Source of the DNA: Panagrolaimus kolymaensis
Taxonomy: Eukaryota > Nematoda > Chromadorea > Rhabditida > Panagrolaimidae
Direction: 5' to 3'
Length of the DNA: 64,000 nucleotides
NCBI GenBank assembly: GCA_028622995.1
Contig: JAJQJQ010000068.1
Coordinates: 1 to 64,000 of the forward strand
Shown here in pieces: positions 48,561 to 60,877 of this stretch. Position numbers and translations under genes: made by a program. Below the pieces are notes generated by a model. It saw only the letters and a program-made list of their open reading frames with translations. It was not told the origin of the DNA and did not search any database. Every line of letters starts with the position of its first letter. The stretch's first letter is position 1.

Positions 48561-49340
48561 ATGTTTGGTCCTGGTACAATAACTCGAAGTAAACGAAATT
48601 CAATTTTAGCAACTCCATCTTCTCAAGGTTTGTTATTTTCTTTGACTAATACCATAATCACCTAACTTACTTATTTTTCAGAAAAGAAAGTTGAAACACC
48701 AGCAAATAAATACTCCAAAATCGTCAAATCTTTGTATTCTGGTCTACCAAATGAAGTCGATTTTGCTATGAATGTTCTAACAATTATGTCAAATCCTGGT
48801 CCTCATGTGCTTCATCTTGAAAAATGTCCATTTTTGATCAATCTTATGATCGCGCATGCTGGTGTCTATGGTGATGGTAAGCTGTTTATTGCTAAACCAA
48901 AATAAAAAGCTATTGTTTTAGATGACGAAATGCGATCATTGGCCGAAGAAGGATGGAAGAAATTTCGTGATCATCGATTTGAAGAATTTTGGTATGAAGC
49001 TGGTATCGAAAATGAACAAATCCTTGATTTTATTCGAGTTAAAAAGAAGCAAGGTATTGAAAAAATACTCTTCACATCTCCAATGGATTTTGATGAAACG
49101 AATACAACATGCTTTAGAATTTTACAAGTAAGTTTTTTTTCCATCTTGAACGAACTCATTTCCTTTTTTTAGATTACTGGAATCCTTCGAAATCTGTCTT
49201 ATGAATCTTTTAACGTTCAAACCATGGGAAAATCTGATATTTTGATCAAGTTTATGGGTGTCTGTGCTGCTTCAAAACATGCTCGATTGGTGAATGATGC
49301 TTTGGATACTTTGAGAAATATTGGAGCTGAACTTGTTTAA
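48561..49340 (+). CDS. Short ARID2 paralogue: armadillo-like middle domain only
   Basis: Four exons: 48561-48627, 48682-48876, 48922-49127 and 49173-49340, giving 211 residues. After about 30 unique residues it aligns to the ARID2 middle region encoded at 41777-42400, from [18 protein letters not shown] to [16 protein letters not shown]. Across a 57-residue block encoded by ARID2's third exon I count 47 identities. Both genes have a 195-bp exon at this point with the same boundaries. The paralogue lacks the ARID domain, the RFX-like segment and both zinc fingers. It stops where ARID2 continues [13 protein letters not shown]. Frame, splice sites and stop are intact, so it looks like a working gene. 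Function is unknown; it may bind the partners of the ARID2 middle domain. Confidence 0.85.
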
Positions 49341-50003
49341 TATGTATGAACGAATTATTCTTGTTTCTTTCACTTGTTTTTATTGTTATGTCCATATTCT
49401 TTTGCTGAATAAAATTTATCTTGAAAGTTTAATGTTTATTGATATTGCTATTATTTTTGAAAGGTTATCCCAATGCATGGAAATCTGCCACTTTTTGCTT
49501 CCATCAACTTTTGTTAAACCCATTTTTCCTGTTTACTCTGCCTCTGTTTTTGTCTTTTTCAGGTTTAAGCTTATTAGATTTAAGGTAATACTAGCAACAA
49601 AAAATTATGAATGATTCAAAAATTCATTCATTCAAAAAGTTTGCAAGCGTTAGAAAAAATCAACCATTGCAATGCGCAAGAAGCATCAAAAAATGGTTTT
49701 AAAACGAATCCTTACTGTAGCAGCATGGAAGAGAGCAAAAAAAAAATGCAAAGCTTTCATTCTTTTCAACATTTTTTTCTTCTCCTCTTTCTTTGAGTTA
49801 AAAAAAAAGCTTTTGATGATTTACTCCTTTTTTAAAACCCATTTCACCTTCTTTGTATTCTTCTTTTTAACCTTTACTTGCCTGATTCTATCCCTTTCAC
49901 GCCATCGCTTATGCTTTTTATGTGTCTTCGAGTGTATTATCGTGTTGTTTTTCCATTTTATCATATTGCATCATTCACTTTTATCTCCATTCATTTTTTA
50001 GCC
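49341..50003. other. Intergenic region before prohibitin-2
   Basis: About 660 bp, AT-rich. It ends in cattttttag directly before ccATGG of prohibitin-2, a likely trans-splice or leader-intron acceptor. No exon is supportable. Confidence 0.45.
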
Positions 50004-51146
50004 ATGGCAGAAAAAGGTAAAGAAGCTATTAACCAAATGCTCCGCAACTCAAGAGGAGCTGGTATTGGAGCTGGTTTACTTGCTGCAGCTGCTGTTGGAG
50101 CTTATGGAGTTATGCAAAGTCTCTTCACTGGTATGTACCTTTTTATGTTATCATTAAACTAATCATTCATCTTTCTTTTTTTAGTTGAAGCTGGTCATCG
50201 TGCTATTATGTTCAATCGTGTTGGTGGTATTGGTATGGATATCTTCAGAGAAGGACTTCATTTTCGTATTCCATGGTTTCAATATCCTATTATTTATGAT
50301 ATTCGTGCTCGACCAAACACTGTTCGTTCACCAACTGGTAGCAAAGATTTACAAATGGTCAACATTGGTCTCCGTGTTCTCTCTCGTCCTGATCCAAACA
50401 AATTACCAAAGATCTACCGAACTCTTGGACAAAATTGGGAAGAACGTGTTTTGCCATCAATTTGTAATGAAGTCTTGAAAAGTGTCGTCGCAAAATTCAA
50501 TGCATCTCAACTTATTACTCAACGTCAACAAGTTTCAATGCTCGTAAGAAAAGGTCTCATGGAACGTGCTCTTGATTTTGATATCATATTGGATGATGTT
50601 GCTCTTACTGAATTGGCTTTCTCTCCTCAATATTCTGCTGCTGTTGAAGCGAAACAAGTTGCTGCACAAGAAGCTCAACGAGCAACTTTCTATGTTGAAC
50701 GTGCTATCCAATCTCGTCAAGAAAAGATTGTTCAAGCAGAAGGTGAAGCTCAAGCTGCTAAACTTGTAAGTCTTTTGTTACACCATAAAATTGCCATTGC
50801 GGTAGTAGAAGGTGCAAATGTATAACCTTTTACTGTAATCAACGGCATACAATAACGCTCATTATAAGACTCTGTTAAGTTTTAAAGGGTTTAAACTAAC
50901 AGTATGTGTTAGCGAACAGCTTCAATGTTTATTTATCACTTATTAATTTTCTGTTCTTTTTAGCTTGGTGAATCAATGAAACATGATCCTGGTTTCCTCA
51001 AATTACGTAAAATCCGAGCTGCTCAACAGATCGCTAAAACTATCTCTGAATCAAGCAATCGTGTTTATCTTCCAGCAAATACTCTTATGCTCAACATCGC
51101 TGATGAAAACTATCTCTCTTTTGATAAGAAAGCTATTCGACGTTAA
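50004..51146 (+). CDS. phb-2: Prohibitin-2
   Basis: Three exons: 50004-50130, 50185-50765 and 50964-51146, giving 296 residues (C. elegans PHB-2 has 294). An N-terminal membrane segment ([20 protein letters not shown]) is followed by the PHB/SPFH domain: [54 protein letters not shown] and [16 protein letters not shown] helical region with [13 protein letters not shown] and [17 protein letters not shown] follows, typical of PHB2. It forms the ring-shaped prohibitin complex with PHB1 in the mitochondrial inner membrane. A polyadenylation signal AATAAAGT lies near 51250. It is convergent with the DB-module gene (271 bp between stops). Confidence 0.97.
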
Positions 51147-51417
51147 TTTCTTCCATAGTAATCTCATTTCTTGATTTGTTCATTTATTTTGTTTGTATTA
51201 GACAGCTTAGGTACTTTGTTGATTGTGTTATCATATAGTTGTAATATAAAATAAAGTTTTATTTAAAATATGTATGTGTGTTTGTAACAAGAAACATTTT
51301 GAAGATCTAAAGCTGAAACATGGCTAAGACAGGGGATTGATTTTTTACACTTTTTTGTTTGATATTTACCCGTCTGTTGCCTGATTGGAAATGCAAGAGG
51401 CGGCAAACCAGTTTGTT

Positions 51418-53256
51418 TTAAAGCGTATGTCCATCGATGATAGCTTCTTTGAAGCAACTTTTGATATCATTCAAAACAGCCCAACCTAAAACAGTGCTTT
51501 TAGCATGTGAAACTTTTATCGTTATTCCTGCGTGTAAGGAGGAACCACAACTTATGCGAGAATAATGTTGTTATGTTTCATCGAGTTTTTTCTTTGTAAC
51601 TTACATGGTAAATATGATGCCTGAAAATATGTATCAGTAGTTTTTGGTTTTATGCGTTTACAAATCAATGACTTACATCAGCTTGGAAGTTAGAGCCTGG
51701 AGTCATTTTACAGAAATTCAAGCATTTTTCACCTGCTCCTGTTCTTTGAACATTTTTAGCTTGACAACATGGAGTATGATCACCATCTTGTGCTGCACAA
51801 GCGAAAAGACTAAAAGAGGGTTTAATGAATTGGGAAGATGCAAAAGCTTAGTTAATTTTTTTTTTCAAACTTTTTTTTGGAATTCAAAACTAATGCAAAG
51901 TGTCTTTTCTTTAAATTGTAAATATGATTGTTTAAACTCACTCAAGTCCATGTTTGGATGGACATATATCACTTCCCAAAAACATTCCAGTTAATACTTT
52001 TTTTGATAATATATCAAAATTGCATCGACTTTCACATGATTTTGCAACCTTTTTGTTTTTACAACATGAAAGAAAATATGAATTTGGACTTTTCTGAAAA
52101 TATAAAAACTTTGAAGGAAGTAATTGAGTGAATGTTATTCAATGAGAGAGAAAAAAAAAGAAGATGCGTAGGATGAAATAATCCGCAAAGTGGAACAAGT
52201 TTTTATTTTTAAATGCCCATCGGCAAAGATGAAGATGAGCAGCAGACATAAGAGATATCCATCGTTCGATAAGGGATAAATAATAAGACAAAGAAGGATA
52301 AGAGGGATAAAAAAATTTTTTTTTTGTGGACTCACCTTGGCAGTTGTTGATAAATGAGAAGTTGGCGATAATGTTGGTGAAGGACGAGGTGGACGAGTTG
52401 TTCTTGGTGGAGCTGGAGACCTTGTTGGTGGTGGAGGAGGAGGTCTAGTAGGTGGTGGTGCTCTTGGTGCAGTTTGTGGTGCACGAGTATGAGAAACTTC
52501 AACCCGTTTATGAGGAGGAGGTTGTGAAACTACTGCTGCTGTAGGTTGACGAGGAGGCGATGAAGGACGTCGTTGATTATTTATTTGACCACCTCGACGA
52601 AAATTTCTATTTTGTCTTGGTTGAATAAACTTTGAACCATCTGGTAAAAATCTTGATGGAGGTGGAGGAATATCAAAAGCTTCATCAGATTTAATTATTT
52701 TTGGTTCTGGTGCTCTTACAATTTGTTGTGGCGGTTGTTGTTGTGGCTGTTGTGCAACAAATGTTGTTTGCTGTTGATGTTGGAATTGTTGTGGTTGCTG
52801 CGGAATAAATTGTTGAGGCTGTTGTTGTTGTTGTTGTTGATAAATTATTTGCTGTTGGGGAGGATAATACTGCTGCGGTTGTTGCTGCTGATAATAATAC
52901 TGAGGTTGTTGTTGTTGTTGTTGAAGATAATAATATTGTTGCGGTTGATTTTGAGGATAATATTGTTGGGCAAATGATAAAGTTACTGTAAAAAAATAAA
53001 AGATGGATTTTATTCAACTTTTTAGAAGATTATTAAACAAATTTTATCCAAATTGTTTCAAATAAAACTAGCAACTTTTTAGAAGCCAAAAAAGAAAAAA
53101 AAGAGAAAAGAAGCAGCTATTAGTGAATTTTTATTAGTTTAGGAAAGCAAATTAAAAAGATAAAAATCTCAGATTCTATTAGCTACAGTGACTTAACTTA
53201 CCAAAAGCAAGCAACTGCAATCCAACATGGTGAAGCAGCCTTCTTTCCATTGTCAT
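51418..53256 (-). CDS. Secreted Gln/Pro-rich DB-module protein
   Basis: Six exons: 53256-53202, 52985-52336, 52093-51942, 51809-51677, 51620-51605 and 51485-51418, giving 357 residues. A signal peptide spans the first intron (LQLLAF then VTLSFAQ). The next 130 or so residues are Gln/Tyr/Pro repeats, followed by a Pro/Arg/Thr-rich linker. The last about 115 residues contain 12 Cys in the DB-module pattern: CCKNKKVAKSCESRC, a lone C before PSKHG, FACAAQDGDHTPCC, GEKCLNFC, LPCW and KSCF. DB modules are found almost only in nematode secreted proteins and bind receptors or matrix partners in the few studied cases. One exon is only 16 bp. An alternative start at 53250 removes two residues. Confidence 0.82.
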
Positions 53257-55647
53257 AATTTTTTTTAAAGATCAACCTTTTTTAACCACAAAAACAATGG
53301 TAATAAAAATTTTAAAAAGAAAAAAATGTATTTTTACTCCTCTTTTTTTTGTTGAAAAGATTTAACCGCGCCTTCTTCCTTCTCCTTCCTTCTTTTTGGT
53401 TTTGGTCGTCGTTTTCGAAGTTTTTTTAATCGGCCATCTTTGATATTGGTGAAAGTTTTCTTTCCTTATTCCTTCTTATTTTGCGCACTTTTTTTATTCA
53501 TGTGTCCAGCTTCTTTTTTTTGTCTCTCCTTAGGCTTGTTGCTGTTGCTTCTGCTTGCATGTTTGCGTTCATGCTTCTTTTTTTTGATGATGGTGATTTT
53601 TTTGATTATTGCCTGTTTATTGCAGCATTTAGATAGAAAATAGAAAATGGATGCCCCCTAAAAAAAGGGAGGAGAAACCTGATGTCCATCCGGTCTTTGA
53701 AGTTTGTGGAGGAGGATGAATATAAACAACATTGTTTTAAACATCGTTGTCATCGTCTGCTTTTTCCCTTTAACGGGCAGCGACAATCAAACAACGCAAT
53801 GAAAATGCAATAAAGACCAGTTAATTTTTCCATTTATCCAACAATTTTGTTGAAGCTTTTTTGTTTGATAATTATCTTCTCCCGACTCTTTTTTGATATG
53901 ATTGAACGTAATTAATAAACATAAATTTATCTTTTATTATCATCATCCATTGATTACATATGCATTTCATTTGAAAAAAGTTTATCATTCAATCCAAAAA
54001 ATAATTATGACCATGAAAGAATTTCTTTCTTTTTTTTAAAGGTATTCACTTCAAGAACACACACCACAAAAGAGGAAGGTGTTTGAATAATTACAATTTT
54101 GTGTTTGAATTAAAGCCATTGTTCAAGAAAAAATAATTTTTATGTAACAAACCACAAAATATTTTTATTGTTGGTGGTTGTAATTTATCAGTGTCAGATA
54201 AAATAAACTAGTTTCGCATTTTATTAGTTTGGATGTTATGGAAGATATCAAAGTTACGTTTTATTTAATGCAAAATATAATATAAAAAAGTGGAATTTGC
54301 GAATTTGATAAATTTTTAAACCTTTAGAAATTACAGTATGCTTTAACACTTTTTTGCCGGTGGACAGAGAAAAAGTTGTGACATAATTTTTTTATACGAA
54401 CAAACTTTTAATAATTTTTTCATTATTTGTTTTATTTTTATTTTTTATAATATGATAAATATATTTTTTAAAGGTTTATTGCCAATATGTTATTTTAAAA
54501 ATTCCTCAAACATAACCGCTTCCGGTTTTCTAACACTTTTGCTTGCATTTTTTTTTTGTAAGTTTTTACACTTGAAAAAAATGTGATTACATGAAAATCA
54601 TCAAGCATTACTTACACAAGGTCGTAAGGAAGGAAGAAGGAAGAAAGAAGAAGATATGAAAAAAGCTTGTTTCATTTAATTTCCTTCCAATGGGATCAGT
54701 TTCATTTTCTTTTTTAAAACAGGATTATTTTAAAGGAGAAAAAGAAAAATTCAACGTAATTTTTAAACATGAAAAGGCATTACACAAAAAATCTTTGTAA
54801 TTTTTTTTACTATAATATTTTTTTCAGCGATATCGAAATCAACAATCAGAAAAGCTTTAAAATTTTTGTAAACCATAACAAAATTTGTTATTGAAAATTT
54901 TCTACAAAATTTTAAACCTAAAACCCATAAACAAAAGTCAGCGAGTTTCAAAGCATTTCAAGCATTTTTCATAAAAAAAAATAAATAAACATAAATTAAA
55001 TTAAGTTTAATGTATTTTTTGCAAACTTAACATTTCCCTTCTCACATTTTGAATTTGAATGACTTATCGCTTAACATCTAATTTTGGCCCATTCCTCTCA
55101 TAAAATTTAAAAGGAGGTATTAAATAATAATTGTCAAATATTATTGCCGTCGTTGCTAAGGTGATGATTGCGCCTTCTAAAATTTTTATCCTCTCTGAAA
55201 TGAAACTGAAAGAAAAATATACTGCTTGCTACCTCTTTAAATTGAAAAGAGAGAAGCAAAACTGAAAGAAAAAGGAAATGAGTAGGCTTTTTTAGTTTTA
55301 AATGAAAAAAGAAAGTTAAAACTAAAGGCAGCACTCTAAAAAAAGTCAAACACTTTTATTTAAAAAAGTTATCGTGTGTTTAATTTTTTATCAATAAAAA
55401 AAACGTTTGCACTTATGAACTTTTAAAAATTGTCTGTATAACTTTTTTTCATGGAGTTTTTTTATTTTTTCGATAGCTTTAAACTTTTTTTGAATTAAAA
55501 TTACCCATTTTTTAGGGAAGTGTCTGGCTTTAAAAATGGTAATGGGTGTTTGGTAAATTTTTTAAATGAATTAAAAGTAAAATCGACGGTCTTTTTTAAT
55601 TTGAATATTTTGTGATTCTGGAAAGAAACAACTGTGAGAAGTAAAAA
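53257..55647. other. Divergent intergenic region
   Basis: 2.4 kb between the DB-module gene (-) and the FHA gene (+). AT-rich, with T/C-rich tracts near 53340-53640. I find no open frame with coding composition, no inverted-repeat element and no RNA gene. Confidence 0.5.
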
Positions 55648-58600
55648 ATGCTTCGAAGATACACATCTTTGGGTCTTCAAAATCATCAACTTGTTGGTCC
55701 TACGGCACTTTTGGGTTCATCAAATCTTTGTGATATCATTGTTAAAGTTAGTTGTTTTTCATTTAAAATTTTGGTTTTAAAATTCTAAGAAGATCGAAAA
55801 AAAGAAAAGTAATAGCAGGTGTGAGTTAAAAATAATTAATACTTATAAAAAGTAATAACTTTTTTGTTCAATATTTTTTTTTCACTTGCCACCTTTTTAA
55901 GTACTTATGTCAAGCGAAAAAAAAACTTTTTAAGCAAAATAATTCATCTTACTGTATCCTAAAAAACCATTTTTAATTTTTTTTTTAAACTTTAGGGCAT
56001 TCATGTTTCTGAACGACATGCTTTAATTGAATATCATCCAATAACTCGATCATATTGGATTAGAGATTTAGGAACTTTGGGTGGAACATATTTAAATGAT
56101 AATGTTGTTTATGGAATGACTGAACTAAAATCCGCTGATATTTTGCGATTTGGTAAAAGTGCAGAATATATTTTTGATATGCCTCCCATTCAGCCTTCGC
56201 CTGAACGAAGGGTAAGTTAGAGTTTCTTTTTTTTAGTATCATTAAATAAAGTTTTATATTTTTCTAAAAAAATTTAGCCATCAAATATGCGACATAGTCA
56301 TTGCGCTGAAGCACCCAGTGATGGCATTGCTCTTCCAATCGTTGGAGTAAGTTTAATAAAAAAAATGAACTTTAAAATGTTTAAAATGAAAATTTAGAAT
56401 AGAATATTTCTAAAAAATGGAAATGAACGATTTTCTCGAGCACCAAATCAGAAAAAACTTTGTTTACAAGAACCTCCACCACCATTAACTCGAAGTTCAG
56501 ATTCAGATGGAACACCTAAAAAAATTGCTACCTCCCAATCATCAAAAAATATTCGACCTATTTCAGTTAAACAAAGAAGTTTATCTCTTGGACGTTCAGC
56601 TACCACGAGTGCTATAAATGGAATGGGAAAATTGCCATCTCTTAAAATGCCATCTGGAAGTAGCAGTGGATATAGTAGCACAGAAAAAGCATTTTTGGCT
56701 CAATTTAGTAGCGCAGAAAGAAAAGGAGGAGGAAATAAAAATTCTATTGGAAATCAACTCCTTCAAAGAGTTGTTCGTCTTCAACATGAATTAAAGAGAA
56801 AAGATGAAGAAATATCTAAACTTAAAGAAAATGCAATATTACCTTCAACCACGGGTGAAAGGGTTAAAGGACATTTGGATGAATATCGAATAGCTTTAGC
56901 TGAAGTTAAAGCAGAAAATGAAAAATTGAGAGCTATATTATCTCAAGATCATAATGTTCCTCCTCCACCTCTGGATAATGTATTAAAAGAAATGAATGAG
57001 GTAAAGGAGAAACTCAAAAATTTGCATATTATTGAAAGAGAAAAAATTTTGAAGCCAAAAAATTAGTTTATTATTTCCATCAAAAAAGTTTTTAAATTTA
57101 AAAATTATTTATTTTTGGTTTTTAAGTTTTCATACATATTTTTATTTTTTAGCGTGTAATCGAAGCTGAACATGCTAAACAACTTCAAGAAATAGTATTT
57201 CAGACATTTTTTACTGTAACTGTTACAGAATTAGAAGATATTAATAAAACGTTAGTGAAAAATAAATAAAATAAATATCGTGATTTTTATGCATAACAAA
57301 AAAATCATAGCTTCTTATATCTTTTTTTCTGTCGTTGGTATTTGTGTGCTTTGGTTTTTTATTCCTTTTCCATTAAAAAATTAATAAATTTCATTTTTAG
57401 AGTATCATTAGCAACAATCCGAGATTATTCTGATATTATTAGTGAAGTGGTAAAATTATTACAAGATCCATTTAGCTTTAAACTTATGGTAAGCTTTTTA
57501 ATTGTTTAAAAATAAAGATATTACCGGAAGTCTCGTAGTGAAAAAAAACCTTAATGGACATCTAGAAATAGATTCTTTAGTAATGGTGAAAAATAAACTG
57601 AAAATTAAAAATAATTAGTAACATAATCCTTTTCCAGGAAATTAGTGCCAAATGCAATCGTTCATTCAATCGAGAAAATGTTACAAAAGAGCAAAAAGAA
57701 GAATTAGCTAAAATGTTTGATAAATTTTTAAAGCAAACTATTTATGTAAGCTTTTATTACTTCTCATAACTCTCAAAATTTACTTTCAAAATTTTAGCCC
57801 CTTTCAAAAGCATTGGATACATTTTTGCCTATCGTTAAAGACACAGCTGTGATGGCGAGAGAATCAGCTCGAGCATGCACATTATTTTCTCAATGGTCAA
57901 GAGAATTCGGAGATGCCATTATTCGTGAAGGACTTACATGGGAAATAATGATATATAAAGCAGAAGAATTAAATACAAGATTTCGTGAAAATGGAATTCC
58001 CAAACATTGGTTGCCTCCGTCCATCGTTCCATTATTTAAAACCATCGTCGAACAATTTAAGCGACGTTAGTTGTAAATTTCTTGAAAAAACCTTTTTACC
58101 AAAAAAAAGTTTTTAGAAGTTCCCAGACATCATTCATTTGCTACAGACACTTCTCGAGTAAGTTAAAAAATAAAAGCCCACGAAATAAATAAATATATTT
58201 TTAGAGTGACCCAGCAGCATCTGGAATTTTACGTGGTCCAGAAATAAAGGAAGAAGCTGCTTTAGCAATTCTTAAAACTGAAGTGGAGCAAAAATCTGCG
58301 GAATTAAAAAAGACTAAAACTAAAGTTATTGAATTGCGTCAACTTGTTGATCAGCTTCATAATGTAAGTTGCATTTTCTGTGTGAAAAAAAGCAGGCGCT
58401 AAAATAAGCCAAAATAATTAATTTAGGAAAAAGAGGATCTCATAAGTCAGCTATCTTCAATGGAAGATAAAAAATTTGATCTTGGAAAAAGTGGATTGAG
58501 AGGCAGACGTTCAGCTAATCCAACCGAAACACCACCCATTCCAATAACCGTGCCACGAATACATTTACAAGAATCAGAAGATACTGAAGTTGATCCAGAA

Positions 58601-59640
58601 TTAAATCGAGGAAATACAGTAAGAGAAATGCAATAATAAAAAGCTATCTCTAAAATAAATAAATATTTTTAGCCCGAGGAGTTATCTGAATTAATTGAGC
58701 AACATGAGACTCAAGCATCGCCGCCATCGGAAGTTTCCGAAGAAAATACCATCGATGAATTTGAAAGGCTTGAAGATGAATCTTCAAATAAATTAGAAAA
58801 AGCGGGTGAAATATCCGGCGGCGACGAAGCGGATGATGAAATATCAATTGGCACGCCTAGAGTGGATGATGGCGAAAAGTATGGAATTGAAGAGGAATTA
58901 GTCGATGGAGAATCAGTTAAAGGTGAAGGATTTCATGATGATGAAAATGAAAGTAATCCATCCCATAATGAACGTGAGGAGGAGGAAGGAGTATCAAATA
59001 ATACAATTGAAGAAAATACAGAAGGTGAAGAACAAGAAGAAGCAAATGATGAAAATGCAAGTCAAAAAATAATAACTCCAAGAAGTTTAATAAGCGGCGG
59101 CGGTGTTGATGTTGGAGAAAACGAAAATGAAAATAATGAAGGAGGAGAAACAATTAGGAGTAACAAAACTCAAGAAAATGATAATGATCAAAGCCAAAAT
59201 GAAGGCTCAGAAGAAGAAGAAATTACAGAACGTGGAAGTAAGAAGAGTCACTATGAAGAAAGTCTAAAACATTCGGGAAGTGAAGAAGACATCGAAAAAA
59301 ATGCATTAAAAGAAGATGATGAAAATGACGGCGAAGTTATGCCAGAATCAGATCCTGAAAATGACCAAACAGATCAATCCCCAAAACCCAATGAGTTACA
59401 AAACCAAGAAAAAACAATCATTGAAGTAAGCCTTCCCTTTTTACCATTTCATTTTTTTGACATACAAAGTTTTAGTTTTGGCATCTAGCAACAGCCCTAG
59501 CAAATTTACTTCGACTTAAAGTTCCAGAAGAAGATGAAATTGTTGATGAGCATGAAAGAAGAAAGACCACATTGGATAAAATCCTTGAAGAAATGGAAAA
59601 GTTGTTAGTTCAATTAAGGGAAAAAGCGGCGGTAGAGTAA
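55648..59640 (+). CDS. FHA-domain coiled-coil protein (FHAD1/CEP170-like)
   Basis: Thirteen exons: 55648-55746, 55996-56211, 56278-56346, 56398-57000, 57153-57250, 57401-57488, 57638-57745, 57798-58065, 58117-58157, 58205-58363, 58427-58618, 58673-59425 and 59476-59640, giving 952 residues. The FHA domain covers about residues 8-95: HVSERHALIEYHP, YWIRDLGTLGGTYLND and SADILRFG. The usual Asn of the SxNGT loop is Gly here, while the GTYLN part is kept. Coiled-coil segments follow (LQRVVRLQHELKRKDEEISK, LAILKTEVEQKSAELKK). A 250-residue acidic Glu/Asp/Asn/Ser region precedes a final helix (LDKILEEMEKLLVQLREK). It is probably a cytoskeletal or centrosome-linked phosphopeptide-binding scaffold by family analogy. 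Confidence 0.85.
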
Positions 59641-60052
59641 ATTCGTTTGAAACAAAAAGTTAAAAGTCTTTTGCTTAATTAAAGCGTTAAAAATTATTAT
59701 GTATTTATTTTTCTGAAGCTTTATTGTCGTTATAATTAGTCTTGCAATAGAAGAAAGATTCGTTGATAAAATTGTTCTTTGAAATCACAAAGCTTAATAA
59801 CACCCAAATCAGCAAAAAATAAAAAAAAAGTTATGCTTCACAATCTTCCAGTAGGTAGCCGTTTAAAAGAGTCTTTTCATACAGAAAAAAATGGTTCACA
59901 AATATTTATTTGTCTTCTTTGACATACATACAATAAAACTGCAAAATAAATGTCTAAAATCATCTAATACAAAGTAAATCAATGAAAAACTCTCATACAT
60001 AAAAACCTTTCTTGAAGAATACAAGAAAAAAATAAGTTGAAGCAAGAGATCA
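59641..60052. other. Convergent intergenic region
   Basis: 412 bp between the stops of the FHA gene (+) and the HIG1 gene (-). AT-rich 3' UTR sequence; nothing else recognised. Confidence 0.45.
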
Positions 60053-60606
60053 TTAATTTGCGCTATTTCCTACACCAACACCAGGATTGAGTGGTTCTTT
60101 TGCTGCACTAATAGGAGTAGTTGATCCAGCAAATATTGTAACACCTGCAACCAAAGCAGTAATAGTGAAAAATTGTGCAATGATACGATATCTCATATAT
60201 TTTTGCGTTCCTAATTTGTCTCCCATCACCTGCAATGAGATTGATAACATAACACGTCATTATTATAAGCCAAAGTACATACCGATCTTTTAATCATTCC
60301 AAGTAAAGCCATAGTAGTAAGACCCATTCCAAGGATGACGGCTGGATTGCGACCAACATTTGAAAAAAATCCAGTTGAATGAGATCCTCCAGTTTCTTTG
60401 TTAGAATTATAACCTATATCACCAGGAATATTAGGTATCTGAAAAGTGAATTGTTGAAAATCATTTACCATAAATAGCAGCATATAAAGACTCACTCCAG
60501 TATAACGTTCACGTTTTTTAGGTTCATGTGATGATGGTTCAGTTGTTTGCATATAGGCTCTTTGAATACCAGCCATTCCAAGTAATTTGCTTCCAAGAAA
60601 ATCCAT
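60053..60606 (-). CDS. HIG1-domain mitochondrial protein
   Basis: Three exons: 60606-60496, 60438-60283 and 60229-60053, giving 147 residues. The HIG1 domain has two membrane helices: NPAVILGMGLTTMALLGMI, then SVMGDKLGTQKYMRYRIIAQ with the conserved Arg-x-x-AQ turn, and FFTITALVAGVTIFAG. Family members (HIGD1/HIGD2, yeast Rcf1) sit in the mitochondrial inner membrane and modulate respiratory-chain supercomplexes; mammalian HIGD1A is hypoxia-induced. The C-terminal tail is Pro/Gly-rich. It lies 271 bp downstream of the FAM162-like gene on the same strand, a possible operon. Confidence 0.9.
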
Positions 60607-60877
60607 TGTTGAAGAAATAATAATCGTTTGAAATAAAAAGTAATCCTAAAAAACGAGAAGAGATAAGATAATGATGATAAAGAAAACAACAACAAGAAAA
60701 AAGTATGAAAGGTAGTGCTAAAGAGCACGCGAATTGCGTCATTAAAAAAAACATTCATTTAAACAAAGTAAGAATAAAGCTATCCTTTATCAAATATTTA
60801 CATTAGTTACAAATCCTAATTTTAATAATCTTTATACATAGTAAACACGTAAAACATCCAATTTTGAACATAAAATT
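60607..60877 (-). promoter_or_regulatory. Possible intercistronic region, FAM162-like to HIG1 gene
   Basis: 271 bp between two same-strand genes. In transcription order it has an AT-rich stretch with an ATAAAG-type signal, a T-rich tract and a possible acceptor (ctcgttttttag) about 45 bases before the HIG1 ATG. The spacing is compatible with an operon but less tight than the other two candidates. Confidence 0.4.

Noticed and set aside
48561..49340. ARID2 copy as a pseudogene
   Set aside because: All four exons keep the frame, splice sites are good, the start has its own unique exon and there are no premature stops before the natural end.
51418..52093. Two separate DB modules in the secreted protein
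   Set aside because: The 12 cysteines together make up one module; each half alone is too short.
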